Source: Venturia oleaginea (lineage: Eukaryota > Ascomycota > Dothideomycetes > Venturiales > Venturiaceae). From it: a DNA stretch of 64,000 bases. Below are positions 47,459 to 59,733 of the stretch, piece after piece. The stretch is taken from NCBI GenBank assembly GCA_013176395.1, contig JABMLP010000025.1, forward strand, positions 372,001-436,000, written 5' to 3'. Position numbers and translations under genes: made by a program. Numbering within the stretch: position 1 is the first letter of the stretch; each line of letters starts with the position of its first letter. Under the pieces are notes generated by a model. It worked only from the letters and a program-made list of their open reading frames with translations. It was not told where the DNA came from and searched no databases.

Positions 47459-48336
47459 AGTTTAGCAACGCTTTTGCTGTTGCAAAGCCCAAATTTCGAG
47501 TGGTAGTATCAGACCCCCTCAGCCGCTACTTCAAGTACCAACAGTCGCTGAACTGCTATCAAAGAGGGAATAGAAGCGCTTTGACAGAGAATTTGAAAAC
47601 TTGAAGTTGTGAAGAGGGAAATGTGAGCACGCAATTGAAGGTCAACGTCAAGCTTCAGGAGTCAGAACGTGAGATAAGTTGCAAGAGCTCACCCTTGCAA
47701 AAAGAAGCTTGGATAGTTAATCTATTCGCTCCATGCCCGCCTTTATGAAGAGGGGCAGGCGAAGCTGACTGAGATGAGGATGGGTCCTGATTGCCGAGAG
47801 TCTTGGGAGCATTTTAACATCGGATGATGTACTTGTCGGAGGTGGGGGAGGGAATTTAGAGGTACATATTATAAGTATAGTGGATTATGAGTGTACTTGT
47901 GCTATTTCTGTGGTTGGAGCCTGGCAAAGATTGTCATGAACTGGTGAACATGGAGATGATTGAATCAAAGGGACCAGACCGCGAACGATTGAAACAAGAA
48001 TCGCGGTTCTCACAAGATCACAGAAATCAAGTAACACCAAATTGAGCATACCACTGGCAATGCCAAATATCGCGATAATCTTTTTCCGTTCGACGCTCAT
48101 GTCGAGGAGCGGACGGCGAGTAACTATTTGGGGCCTCTTGACCTCTTGAAAGACCCAATTCTAATCTGCGCGCTTGCTTTCCCATAAATTCAGATACACA
48201 AAGAAGTTATGTACCGGGATAGGCCGCAAACCCAACCCCATACCCCCAATCCTGGACACCGGATCGCCATGCATATAGCTTACTACAGCAGGCTGTACAG
48301 ACCTGCAAGTGACACATTTCCTCGTAATAGTATCGT
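47459..48336. other. Intergenic region, nothing firmly recognised
   Basis: A minus-strand frame at 47885-48100 encodes a hydrophobic 71-residue peptide (KKIIAIFGIASGMLNLVLLD). It has a proper ATG, but no family or splice partner supports it. Confidence 0.4.
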
Positions 48337-49702
<1,366 letters not shown>

Positions 49703-49904
49703 ATAGGTAGGAACGACACGCCGAAAGGAAACGAATATTTATTTGGTGGAAAGAGCAAGGCAGCGTGCAGGTTGAAAATGTCCACCCAGGAAGATTGATA
49801 TCAACACTAACCCCATCTGGAGGCAACCCCTTCGGGCCTTCTTTTCCTTTCCTTGGTACTCCACTAAAGTGTCCACGTAACTCCTCAGGCAGTTAGGCTC
49901 CTCT

Positions 49905-51011
49905 CGTTCATCGCAGCCTTCATCCTCGCAGTCGCACTCGCCGCCACTGCGCCATCACCCATCTTGTACCAACTATTCTGTAACTGCTCCCAAATACATA
50001 TGCCATCGCCTCGTACTGCTCCCACACTACTTTGACACCCTGGAAGGCATGCAATGTGTAATGTCCATCCATGGCGCATTAATCGCTACACCTGCTGGCA
50101 AATCCATCTTCACTTTTCTGCCGTGAAACCGTATCGTTGGCACACTTCGCTGGAGTTGTAGAAGTAACTGGAGCAAAGCCATCGAAAGATTGCCACACAG
50201 CGCTGTCTCCTGCAATTACTACATCTTGAGCGGCAATTGAGACGTGGAAGGATCCCGGAGGTGGCGAGAGAAGCGAGAGGTGAGCCACAAAAGCGTCAAG
50301 AAGAGCTGCTGGAAAGGGGTGCTGTGGCGATAACCGATACCTCACAGAGAGCACTCGTCCACCAGTTCCCTTCTCCAGTTTTGATGTTGTGGTTCGATAC
50401 GAAACGGGATCCCTCATGTATTACGGTCCGCCGTGAAAGTAGAGCACGGTCACACTCGGCCTCGTCTCCTTCATGAGCGATAAAAACTTCAACTCCTCCG
50501 ACGTTACCAGCTGAGGCGCGTTCGCTGAAATAGTACGATATCCCGTCCATTTAGCATACGCAGAAGCCAACTCGGGGCGTGTGTACCTCTCATTGCTGCC
50601 TTGGCTCATCCCTTCGATACTCCGGATGAGAGTCATTCTCACATCTTTCTCAGGAACCGGTAACATGACATTGCTGATCCACATGGGCCCTTTGATTTCG
50701 GGATCTCGAGTGGAGCTTTGTTGGATTTTGGGCATTGGCGTTGAGCACATTCTTCGGAACACGACAGCGATGACGCCTAAGATCAATTCCGTCTTCAGGT
50801 CTCGCGTGTGTGCCGTCCTTGAAAGACCCAGAGCGCGTTGTAGCAGTATCTTGATGACCACTGGGACTGTCTCCATAAGCATCTTGACGATGCCGAGAGA
50901 AATGGAATCCATCTTGACTCTGGGGGAGTCGGTTTTGCCGTAATTGTAACCAAGGTTTTGTAGCCAGGAAACTCGACTTCTGGCCTCTGATAGCACTACG
51001 ATGGCAGGCAA
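49905..51011 (-). pseudogene. Broken alpha/beta-hydrolase (HSL-type esterase) gene
   Basis: Successive minus-strand frames read as one fungal esterase of the hormone-sensitive-lipase type. An N-terminal anchor and linker region (51011-50460) ends in the oxyanion motif YFHGG. A TAA at 50423-50421 then interrupts the frame. Translation resumes with RVLSVRYRLSPQHPFPAALL and IAAQDVVIAGDSA. At about 50195-50200 one extra base breaks the nucleophile motif GDSAGG; the next frame restores GNLSMALLQLLLQ. After INAPWMDITHCMPS a junction near 50040 jumps to VKVVWEQYEAMAYVF. That segment normally lies some 80 residues further on, so the catalytic-aspartate region is missing. Three independent lesions make a functional product very unlikely. 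Confidence 0.8.
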
Positions 51012-51846
51012 CCTTCAAACCGGGCAATTCTCCTTGACGACTCGTATAGAAGCTTGTCAGCCTCAAATGGTATTGGCGCCGGGAAGGAATATCGAGCTTG
51101 ACACAATTAATCGAGACGGCAAGCAAAGTAGAAACTCAAACAGGTGTGGCCAGGGTTGCGCATCCTTTCTACGATTTACGAAGCCAGCTTTCGTTGTTTT
51201 GAAGAAGCTGCCATTGTGAACTGCTATCGCGCTGAGTATGAAGCCCTCCAAAACAATGCGCACGTACACCTTGTTTGCCCTCATACTATTGTGAGCTTGT
51301 AACCTACTATCGCGCTAAGTATAAAGCCCTCCAAAATTATACGTACGTATACCTTATTTGCGCTCAGTCTTCATATAAATCAGGCTTAAGCCTGTCAGGG
51401 CCTATTCGCTCTCAATTTCACCCCGCGACCCGACTCGCTCCTTCGTTATCAGGTAAATACCTTTTACAAGCATCCTTATTACATTTGCAATATCTATCGA
51501 AACCTCTCAAATACCGTCTCTACTCGAACTCATATCAACGACCCCGCTAACGCGGGAGATCCGCTAATCTTTACCCACTAGGTCTGCCATTCCCTGCCGT
51601 GCCTGCATGCATCGCTCTCGCGTGCGAGGATCCCCACTGCGACTGCTTCTAGAATGCTTGCTCCTCGATTGGTTTCGACGATGATTGGGGAGATCGAAGT
51701 GCTCGGCAAGTGTCTATCCTGGTATTTGGATTTTGCTGATAAGATTTATACCGTGTACCTGACAACGACTGCGTTTCTACACCTCACCGTTGCTCTTATA
51801 TGACTAGGTGTTTCTCATATTGCAGTCATCTCAAATTGAATACAGA
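51012..51846. other. Intergenic region with a diverged 60-bp duplication
   Basis: No gene. The duplicated segment described separately lies within it. The last ~300 bases lead to the FAD monooxygenase start. Confidence 0.5.
51224..51366. repeat. 60-bp direct duplication with RIP-like transitions
   Basis: Copy 1 (51224-51283) and copy 2 (51307-51366) share ctatcgcgct, agtat, aagccctccaaaa, acgta and cctt in register. About seven of the nine or so differences are transitions. In each of these, copy 2 carries A or T where copy 1 has G or C. That bias is what repeat-induced point mutation leaves, though the copies are far shorter than the few hundred bases RIP normally needs, so they may be fragments of a longer duplicated element. 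Confidence 0.6.
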
Positions 51847-53628
51847 ATGTCCGCCACAGCAATCCATACTGCCCGCGGCGCATACACTGGAGTAGCATCG
51901 ATCGAAACCGGCGCCAAAACCACACCCGTTCGTAATGTCGGCGCAAATGATTACGCAGTGGAAGACCTCAAAAGTTCCTTTCCCAAGGAGAAGATTCCCA
52001 GCTCAGAAACTGGCGGCCCCACCAATGCGCCGCCCATGGAGATTTACGACTTTGACATGATCATCATCGGAGCCGGGATCTCAGGAATCAACATGGCCTA
52101 TCGGTATCAGGAAAGCTTTCCAAAAGGAAGATACGTCGTGCTCGAACAGCGTCAGAATATAGGTGGCACATGGGATCTCATGCGTTATCCTGGCATAAGA
52201 TCAGATTCTGATCTGTACACTTTTGGCTTCGCCTGGAGACCATGGCCAGAGAAGATTCCTATCGCGGAAGGAGATGCCATTTTAAAGTACATGAAAGAAT
52301 CTGCGGCGCAATATAATATTGATAAGAACATCTTGTTGAACCATAAGGTCAAAGAGTCAAGTTGGTCGAGTAGAGAACAGGCTTGGACAGTGAAGGTTGA
52401 TGCCATCGATGGCAAGATTGGAGAGACGCTAGTCAAGCAATTCAGGGGCAAGTTCATGGTATTGGGAACTGGGTAAGCAATAACTTAGCCGATAGAGTTT
52501 ACTTTCAGCTGATAGTTGATAGCTACTACAATTACGACAAGCCACTTCAAACTGAAATCAATGGAATCAAAGACTTCAAAGGCAAGGTCGTTCACCCACA
52601 ATTCTGGCCCAAGGATCTCGACTACGACAATAAAGAGATAGCAGTCATCGGATCAGGGGCTACGACCATAACTTTGATACCCGCTCTAGCGAAAACGGCA
52701 AAGAAGGTGACAATGGTGCAAAGATCACCAAGCTACATCATTTCAATAGCAAATGGTACAACCCCTAAATGGTGGGAAATGTTTGTTCCACAATATTTCC
52801 AACCACGGGTGAAACGTATCGTGTACCTCTTGGTAGGCTTCTTCCTACGACGCTTGATGAGAATGGGAAATATGAGGGACTGGCTGAGGGAATGGCTGAC
52901 TGGGGCCACGAAAAAGCTGTTGCCACCTTCAATCCCATTCGATCCTCATTTCAACCCCAGGTATAACCCATGGACCCAGCGTGTATGTGTTTGTCCTGAT
53001 GGCGACTTCTTTGACGCTCTTCGCGATGGGAAAGCAGGCGTGGCCACAGGAGTCATCAAGACAATGACAGAGAATAGCATCGTTCTTGAATCGGGCGAGA
53101 CCGTCAAGACAGACATCATCGTTACGGCGACAGTAAGTTGCCTTCCCTCCCAAAACTAACACCACAACCTGCTAATAGTAACAGGGCCTCCATCTCCAAT
53201 ATGGCGGCAATTCCAACTTCAAAGTCGACAACGAACCCATAGACTGGTCCCAAAAACTCTTCTGGCGCGGCTCCATGATCCAAGACGTCCCCAACCTCGT
53301 GCTAATGCAAGGCTATACTACTGCCTCCTGGACCCTCGGTGCCGACGCAACAGCCCACATGACCTGTCGCATGCTCAAGCATTTCCAAAAGAACAAATTC
53401 AGTTCTGCGACGCCGAGAGTGAACGACCCGAAGTCTATTGAGCAGAGTGGTGAGACGGGACTTATGGGGTTGACTAGTACGTATATCATGATGGCGAAGG
53501 GACGATTGCCGAAGCATGGGGTACAGGATCCGTGGAGGGCGAGAGGGGAGTATCTGGAGGATTTGTGGTTCGCTATATTTGGGGATTTGAGGCCTGGGTT
53601 GAGTTTTGTTAGGTGTGTTGGGGAGTAG
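51847..53628 (+). CDS. FAD-dependent Baeyer-Villiger-type monooxygenase
   Basis: These enzymes use NADPH and oxygen to insert oxygen next to a ketone or to oxidise soft nucleophiles, often in secondary metabolism. Exons 51847-52472, 52523-53132 and 53185-53628 give 559 residues. Residues 1-72 are hydrophilic. The FAD Rossmann motif is IIIGAGISGINMA, followed by IGGTWDLMRYPGIRSD. The Baeyer-Villiger fingerprint F-x-G-x3-H-x3-W-P is present as FKGKVVHPQFWPKD, spanning the region after intron 1. The NADPH-binding motif is VIGSGATTITL. Both introns splice in phase and no lesion is visible, unlike the flanking esterase. Start at 51847 is the first ATG in frame. Confidence 0.9.
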
Positions 53629-54243
53629 GTAGTGCCTTGGATAGGGTGTTTGGATATAGAGGAATGAAAGGCAATTGAGCAGTTCTGCTACATCGCCTTT
53701 TTGTCTCTGGAGTTTCATCGTGCCTAATCGACGGAGAACATGGCGATCTCAGTGTCATTTGAGAGACGCATGATCTGTGCAATTTCACGAAATCCGGATC
53801 TCCCCTCTCAAGACACCTTACACACTCCGAGTCTTCGAGAATGGTGCCATTCGGAAAGAGCTCGCTCCTTCAAGCTCAGCCTCTCTCTCGAGCGATCTCC
53901 TCTGCGTGACTAAACCTAGAACGCAACACTTCTTAAACCGAGGCTGTCATCAAGCTCCGACACGATACCTTTTCCCAATAGAGGTTAGCATGTCCACTCG
54001 ATTGGTCTGTTCGTATCCCTCGAATGGACAACGAAGGACTCTCGTAAAGTCGTACCTGTGCCAGAATTCGGGGTACGACAAACATTGTCCTACCCTGGTC
54101 TCGCAACGCGGATTGATATGTCGTAGATTAAAAAATTCGGCCTCGCATCTACGATATCTAATTTATGCATCCATCTTCTTCTTCTTGAAAACAGTCTCTC
54201 ATCCAAGAAATCCCCCGCCTTATCTCGAGTAATCTCCACCAGA
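53629..54243. other. Intergenic region between monooxygenase and dehydrogenase
   Basis: An open frame at 53777-54232 is 151 codons long but resembles nothing and has no codon pattern like its neighbours. It probably contains the promoter of the next gene. Confidence 0.5.
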
Positions 54244-55456
54244 ATGCCTTTCTCCAAGCCACCACCAAATATAAATTCAATCCCCTACGACGCACCTCTC
54301 TCCTTTCCCGAACCATCAGCAGAATGGAAACGAACGCAATCACTGAGAAATATGCGAAAGGAAACACTCCACGTCCCAGACATAAATCTGACTGGAAAAT
54401 GGATCATAATCAGCGGATCGAATTCAGGAATCGGTAGGGAAGCGGCATTAGCGTTTGCCCGTATGGGCGCGAATCTCATTCTTGCTTGTCGAGAGTTTGT
54501 ACCGGTGCATGAACCGCATCCCAGCGCTGTGGTTGAAGAATGCCGTTCCCTCGCGTCGAAACACGGACATGAGAAGAGTCAAGTTGAGGCGTGGAATATT
54601 GATCTCGCCAAACATTCTTCTATCGAGGCGTTTGCGGAGAGATGGTTGAAGACGGGACGACCCTTGAATATTCTATGCAATAACGCGGGGATAGGATCAA
54701 GTACTGGAGGGGAGAAAGTTGTGAAGACGGGCGATGGGTTTGAGATTTACCATCAGGTGAATTTCCTAGCGCACGTTTTGTTGACAATGTTGTTGTTGCC
54801 TAGTTTGGCGAGGGCGGAGTGCCCGAGGATTACTTGTACTGTGTCTAGTCAATTTTATAGTGGTGAGTTCGATATTAGGAACTTCAATGGAGAGCTGAAT
54901 AGACCTGGGAAGGATGGTGTGCAGTTCTACAATAATAACAAGGTTAGTGGAACAGCTTTTGGAGAAATGATGACACCAAGACTGATGAGATGAATAGCTG
55001 TGGTTTCAAACCTGGTTGACGGAGCTGCAAAGACGGATGCTCCAACATAAGGAGTATCGCCATATTACGATCAATGGCGTCCATCCTGGCTTCGTCAACT
55101 CTGAAATTTGGAATTTGACGTTCGATTCCTGGACGACGCCATTCAAAGTCGCCTTTTACAAAACCATGGCTAACTTTTTCGCCATTGATTCGCAGCAAGG
55201 CTCCCTCTGTATCCTTCACGGCGCAACAAGCGTCACGGCTGGTCCGGATCCCAAAATCCAAGGTGTAGGAATCGAGGGCGGAAAGGGCGGCGGAAGATAT
55301 TTCAGCAGGACGAGAGAAGAGGAACCGATGCCACATACGCGGGATCCGGATTGTATGAATAGGGTATGGAGGAAAGTGAACGAGGAGTTGGGTTTAGCAG
55401 AGAAGGGATTGCTGAATGCTTTGGGTGTGGATTATGTGGAGGATGGCCAACCTTAA
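54244..55456 (+). CDS. Short-chain dehydrogenase/reductase, retinol-dehydrogenase-like
   Basis: Exons 54244-54942 and 54998-55456 give 385 residues, long for the family because of a ~48-residue N-terminal and a long C-terminal extension. The cofactor motif is SGSNSGIGREAALAFARMG, with ACRE after strand 2 suggesting NADP(H). NNAGI is the structural motif, the catalytic serine lies in TVSSQFYSG, and Tyr and Lys are in FYNNNKLWFQT, which is completed across the intron. The substrate is unknown. It follows the monooxygenase in the same direction and may act on related ketones or alcohols. Confidence 0.9.
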
Positions 55457-55680
55457 GTATGAGAATCTTTCTCGATAACTTTGACTCCTGGGGAGATTCG
55501 GAGAGGACCTGGGATAATGACCCCGCTGCGTATCGTGCTTGCATTCCCATGACTGGAAAGTTAGGAAAGAGTAATGGCCGACACGCAGGACTCGAGGATG
55601 CAAGAGGTCTCCTTGATGCCACAAAGACCACCAACAAACATCAATAACGCGACGAATTTCCCCTCACATCAACAGCAAAC

Positions 55681-56514
55681 ATGGCGGCAGATCCAGAGCC
55701 CGTGTATCTGACTAAAGGAAGATATCTCATCTGGGCTCTCTCTTCACTCATCAGCACTGCGATCGCCCTGGTGAATGGCTATTACTTCAACAACTTCAAC
55801 AACAAAAGCAAACCAAACAAGACCTTCTGGGCCGTGTACATACCACTTCAAATCTGCACCATCATACCGGTAATTCTCTATGCCGCCTGCTTGAAGCCTC
55901 GACCAATGTCTCCCCGGAATGGATTCCACAAATTGCTCCATTACTCCGCCTGGCAAGCAGGAATCCAAGGGCTACATCATTTTCTTGTCCGTTGGCTGGC
56001 CAAACACTGGCAACTCGAAATGGCTACGTGGGCATCACTCGATGTGATCTTCACCTTCAGCCTTGGTCTCAATATCGCGATACTGGCAGACTACACAGCC
56101 TTTCCCCTTCTCATGCAGCCCATCCAAGTTCACTGGCAACGAGCGAGAGAGTATCTCGTACCAAATACCCTCGATGGAAACCCACGTCAACGCGGGGCCG
56201 TAGACCAGAAGGAAGTAAAGAGGTGGTTCTTCGATCGTCTTCGGATCTTCTACAACTGCATCTTGATCATCACCGGATTGACAATGTCCGTACTACCGAT
56301 ACTGCTCTTTGCTCCAATGGATCCCGAGGCGTGGAAGTCGGCTTTGAAGAAACCCAACTGGGAGGCAATTGGGTATGGTGCATTGGTGGGCGCCGTATAT
56401 CCCGCTGTGTTTGCATTTCCATTACTGGTGTGGAAGTGCCAAGTTGGACGGGAATGCAGGCGACAAGATGAGCAGGAGCCACAGGCCGAAGAAGTGCAAA
56501 CGGGTCATGCTTGA
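55681..56514 (+). CDS. Multi-pass membrane protein, unknown
   Basis: The intronless frame encodes 277 residues with about six or seven hydrophobic segments: LIWALSSLISTAIALVNGYY, VYIPLQICTIIPVILYAA, LDVIFTFSLGLNIAILADYT, IFYNCILIITGLTMSVLPIL and YGALVGAVYPAVFAFPLLV. The C-terminal 25 residues are hydrophilic and rich in Gln and Glu. The family is not recognised. It follows the dehydrogenase by 224 bases on the same strand, so it may be a transporter or membrane-bound partner in the same small cluster; that is inference. Confidence 0.65.
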   Translation: MAADPEPVYLTKGRYLIWALSSLISTAIALVNGYYFNNFNNKSKPNKTFWAVYIPLQICTIIPVILYAACLKPRPMSPRNGFHKLLHYSAWQAGIQGLHHFLVRWLAKHWQLEMATWASLDVIFTFSLGLNIAILADYTAFPLLMQPIQVHWQRAREYLVPNTLDGNPRQRGAVDQKEVKRWFFDRLRIFYNCILIITGLTMSVLPILLFAPMDPEAWKSALKKPNWEAIGYGALVGAVYPAVFAFPLLVWKCQVGRECRRQDEQEPQAEEVQTGHA

Positions 56515-57328
56515 TGCAGTTGAGCGGAAAGGGATCAGGTATTTTGAGACTGGGTTTGCCTAGAGCGATGTACGAGGACGGGCTATGGCCTGGAATATGA
56601 GCAGGTCGGATTAGCATATGAAGCCCAAGCCAATACACATTCTTCTCCACGTTGATCCGCTGTTCCGCCAGCCACGTAGATAGAGCGAGGCCAACCGGCC
56701 TTGGACTCGTTGGTGTTATGGCTTCCATCCATCCATTAAGCTACACACATCGTTCATCGTACCTGAAACCCACCTATGATATAAAAGTGGAAAGATGACT
56801 GATGTTGCCAAGGAGCCACAATCGGGATCCTCATTTCCCCTTCAATTGTGGATCGTCTATGCGCTTGCAGAGAGAGATAGGCAGAGTGCGCGGGCGCATA
56901 GCTACCCTTCACCTTTCTATACGGCAATTACAAGATCCACGTAGATGGGTGCTGATGGGCAGCCATGTGGTACACGGCCTTGTCCGTGGCGTCAAACTTG
57001 CCGCTACCTAGCCATGTAAGAGTGTGAGCAACAAGCGAAAATATTGGCATCTCTTAGTATACCCGAATTTGCTGTCTCTGGAGGGACTAAATCGAATAGT
57101 ATCAGATTTCCCGAGTGGCCACTTTTCTCTCACACTGGCAGCACTGCCCCTTCCTAGGCCACTGTAAGAGATGCACCACACGAACAAAGAGCTGGGACAA
57201 AATACAAGCCACCGAACCTCGCTATCTGGGCGACTTCCCCCCTCCGTTCTGTTCATCGTTTTCATAACTTCTTCGTGCAGAGCATACACTTGTTAGGCGA
57301 TAGCATTGATCATTTACTACTAGTCGCA
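56515..57328. other. Intergenic region, nothing recognised
   Basis: No gene is supported in these 814 bases between the membrane protein and the O-methyltransferase relic. Confidence 0.5.
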
Positions 57329-58506
57329 ATGGCCCACCCAAAGGAAATTGTGACTCTGACCCGCAAGTTGGAGAGCCTAAGTATCGAGCTGGCAGAGGCT
57401 GTAAAGGCTTCTGTCACCTCGCACAAGGCCAGCAAGATAAAGTCCAACAACAATCATATAGCTCGTAAGATCGCTACGTTGACGCAAGATCCGGAGGAAA
57501 CGTGGATTGATCAGTGCGTTACCATGTCTGAATACGCGGCGATTCGTGTATTCATGAAGTGAAAGGCCTTCGAAAACATCCCTTCGGATGGTAGCATCTC
57601 GTACACAGACCTAGCGAGAAAGTGTGAAGCAGAAGAGCTCATCATGGGTGAGTTTTGATTTCCAAGGATTTGTTCACGACTCTGACTATACGCAGTTCAA
57701 CTTGCTCAGATGTTGGTATCCACTGGTGTTCTCGAACAATTAGGAGAGGACTATGTCGCCCTTACAGAGCGGTCCAAGATCTATTGCAATTTCCATCCCT
57801 TGGGCGTCATGTTCCAAATGCAATTAGTTCCGAAATATTTCCTTGCCTTCACAGCGGCCTCGATTCGAGTCCGCTTTTGCCCTCGGTTATTAATATTCGC
57901 AACGATGAGGCGAACTTTCAACTCAAGATCGACATCGCTAGACTTTTAGCAGTATCAAGAAATAATGTCGCCCTATATTTGCTGACATCGATGGTGATTT
58001 GCAGGTTTTGCAATAAGTGCGTCAGCTCTCAGCGGACATAAATTGCTGAACGGGCTGTGTCATCACCATTGCTGACCAAATGGCCAGATTCGATGAGATG
58101 ATGGCAGCATATGGCCGTCTTCCAGAATACTTCCACAAAGGGCAGCCAATCAATGGTGAGTCGCTCTATCTTGAGAACAAGAGACAGCTGCTGACCGTTA
58201 GGCGCTTTGATCTACTGGATTCGCCGAATTCTTCACGATTACAGTGATGGTGTTTGCGCGAACCTACTCACGCCCCTCGCTGACGCCATGTCAATCGATA
58301 GCAAGTGTTTGATTATTGAACAGTTCATGAGCAGTTCGCCAAGCCTGTTGACTGCATATACCGATATGGCGGTGATGACCATCGGAGGAAAAGATCGTAG
58401 CTTGGAAGATTATGAAAGACTTGCGCAGTACGCCGGGTTGAAGGTGGTGAAGCACTGGTCGATTGCGACTTCGGTCATGGGTTTCATTGAATGCGTCAAG
58501 GCATAG
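57329..58506 (+). pseudogene. Broken secondary-metabolite O-methyltransferase gene
   Basis: The 5' part (ATG at 57329) encodes the helical dimerisation region of plant-COMT-like fungal O-methyltransferases (KEIVTLTRKLESLSIELAE, then EYAAIRVFMK). A TGA at 57560-57562 follows where the family has KWKAF; the Trp codon TGG became TGA by one transition. The frame then resumes as KAFENIPSDGSISYTDLARK. It splices through a normal intron to VQLAQMLVSTGVLEQLGEDY. The S-adenosylmethionine-binding domain with its GGG motif is absent between about 57830 and 58085. The 3' part is recognisable again: YFHKGQPING, a normal intron, IYWIRRILHDYSD, MTIGGKDRSLEDYERL and the end at 58506. A premature stop and a lost cofactor domain mean no methyltransferase can be made. 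Confidence 0.78.
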
Positions 58507-59733
58507 ATACAGCTCAAGGCAAGAGCATAATCCCCCCCTCTCATGACACGAGGAGGACCATGCTAATGCGAACGATTGATGACTTGTGAATAATATTCCG
58601 CGAGGCGCTCAATTCACCTATCCGTGTTGACTTCACTTCCAGAAAGCATTGGCCCTCTTACTTCACTTATCAGCATACCCATATAAGCAAAAACCCCTCT
58701 CACATTCTAGTAACAACTGGTAATATGGTTGAATCTGCAGTTGAGCTTGGGTTTCCAGATCACGGATGGCAGACGTTAATCACACCAGCAATGCGAACGT
58801 GTAAGTGCAAGGTTACCACCTTAGCCATGTATCGCCGCTTTCAGGAGATAACTGACGCCTTATATTGGTTTCTGCTGTTGTTGGTGGTGATATGTGAATG
58901 CCCCAACTTCGCATTTGCTTGTGTTGCTGGCTGGAGAGGTGCAGATGACTACGCGGCTGACAACTAGGTCATCATGATCTAAATTTCTGGACAGAGATCA
59001 AGTGTCTGTATGACTAGGCCGTTGAAACACTGGGTTCAACCCGGAGCTTGCGCACATTCGATCTTTGCAGGGTGTTGATGAAGTTCTTGTGACAGCCGCC
59101 TTGTCTGGGAGCCACAACAACGACAACAACAACTGATATAAACCTATGCAAACCCTCAATATATCTACCATCGTTGTGCCAGCACTCCTAGATTCACGAA
59201 CTACCTCATTTTGCGACCTAGAGAAACATGGCGCCCACACAGCGACCAGAGATCGAAGGTAGAAGAATCTTTTGATCAGGCTTACGTCACAAGTCAAGAG
59301 TCACAAGGTCTAGAGTGAGATCTTTGAGTAGACTTATTTTCTGCTACGTGGTATCGAGTGGGCTTATGAAAAAGCGGAGTAGGTGTGGCTTTGTGGATTC
59401 AATGTAGGCAATGCACTGCTCAATTAGCGAACACTTCTCCAAGAGACTGGAACCAAGGTAATAAACGAGAAGCATCTGTGTTTTCATAAGGAGACTGGAT
59501 ATTGCGGGGGTATAGACTTGCAACGCATGTATGAGAGAGAAGAAAACTATGGAGAATGAGATGAATTTGCGGCTTTCAGATGGATTTCATAACATACATG
59601 TAATTTATTCAGTAGCTTCAGCACACCTCCATAAGACAAAGAACTCTGCGCAACAAAAGAGCGATTGACTGAATCTTGTTGGTTGTTAAAGATCTTGAAG
59701 TATTACTTTCGGGTATATGTGTACGTGTTTTGT
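58507..59733. other. Gene-poor stretch, 1.2 kb
   Basis: An 80-codon frame at 58725-58967 has an ATG and a hydrophobic centre, but no known features. The rest shows nothing recognisable. Confidence 0.4.

Noticed and set aside
47885..48100. Hydrophobic 71-residue minus-strand frame
   Set aside because: It has an ATG but no family, no splice partner and no supporting context, so it is left as unproven.
53777..54232. 151-codon frame between monooxygenase and dehydrogenase
   Set aside because: Composition is not protein-like for this genome and no motif is present.
58725..58967. 80-codon frame after the methyltransferase relic
   Set aside because: ATG present but no similarity, no introns to extend it and ordinary chance length.
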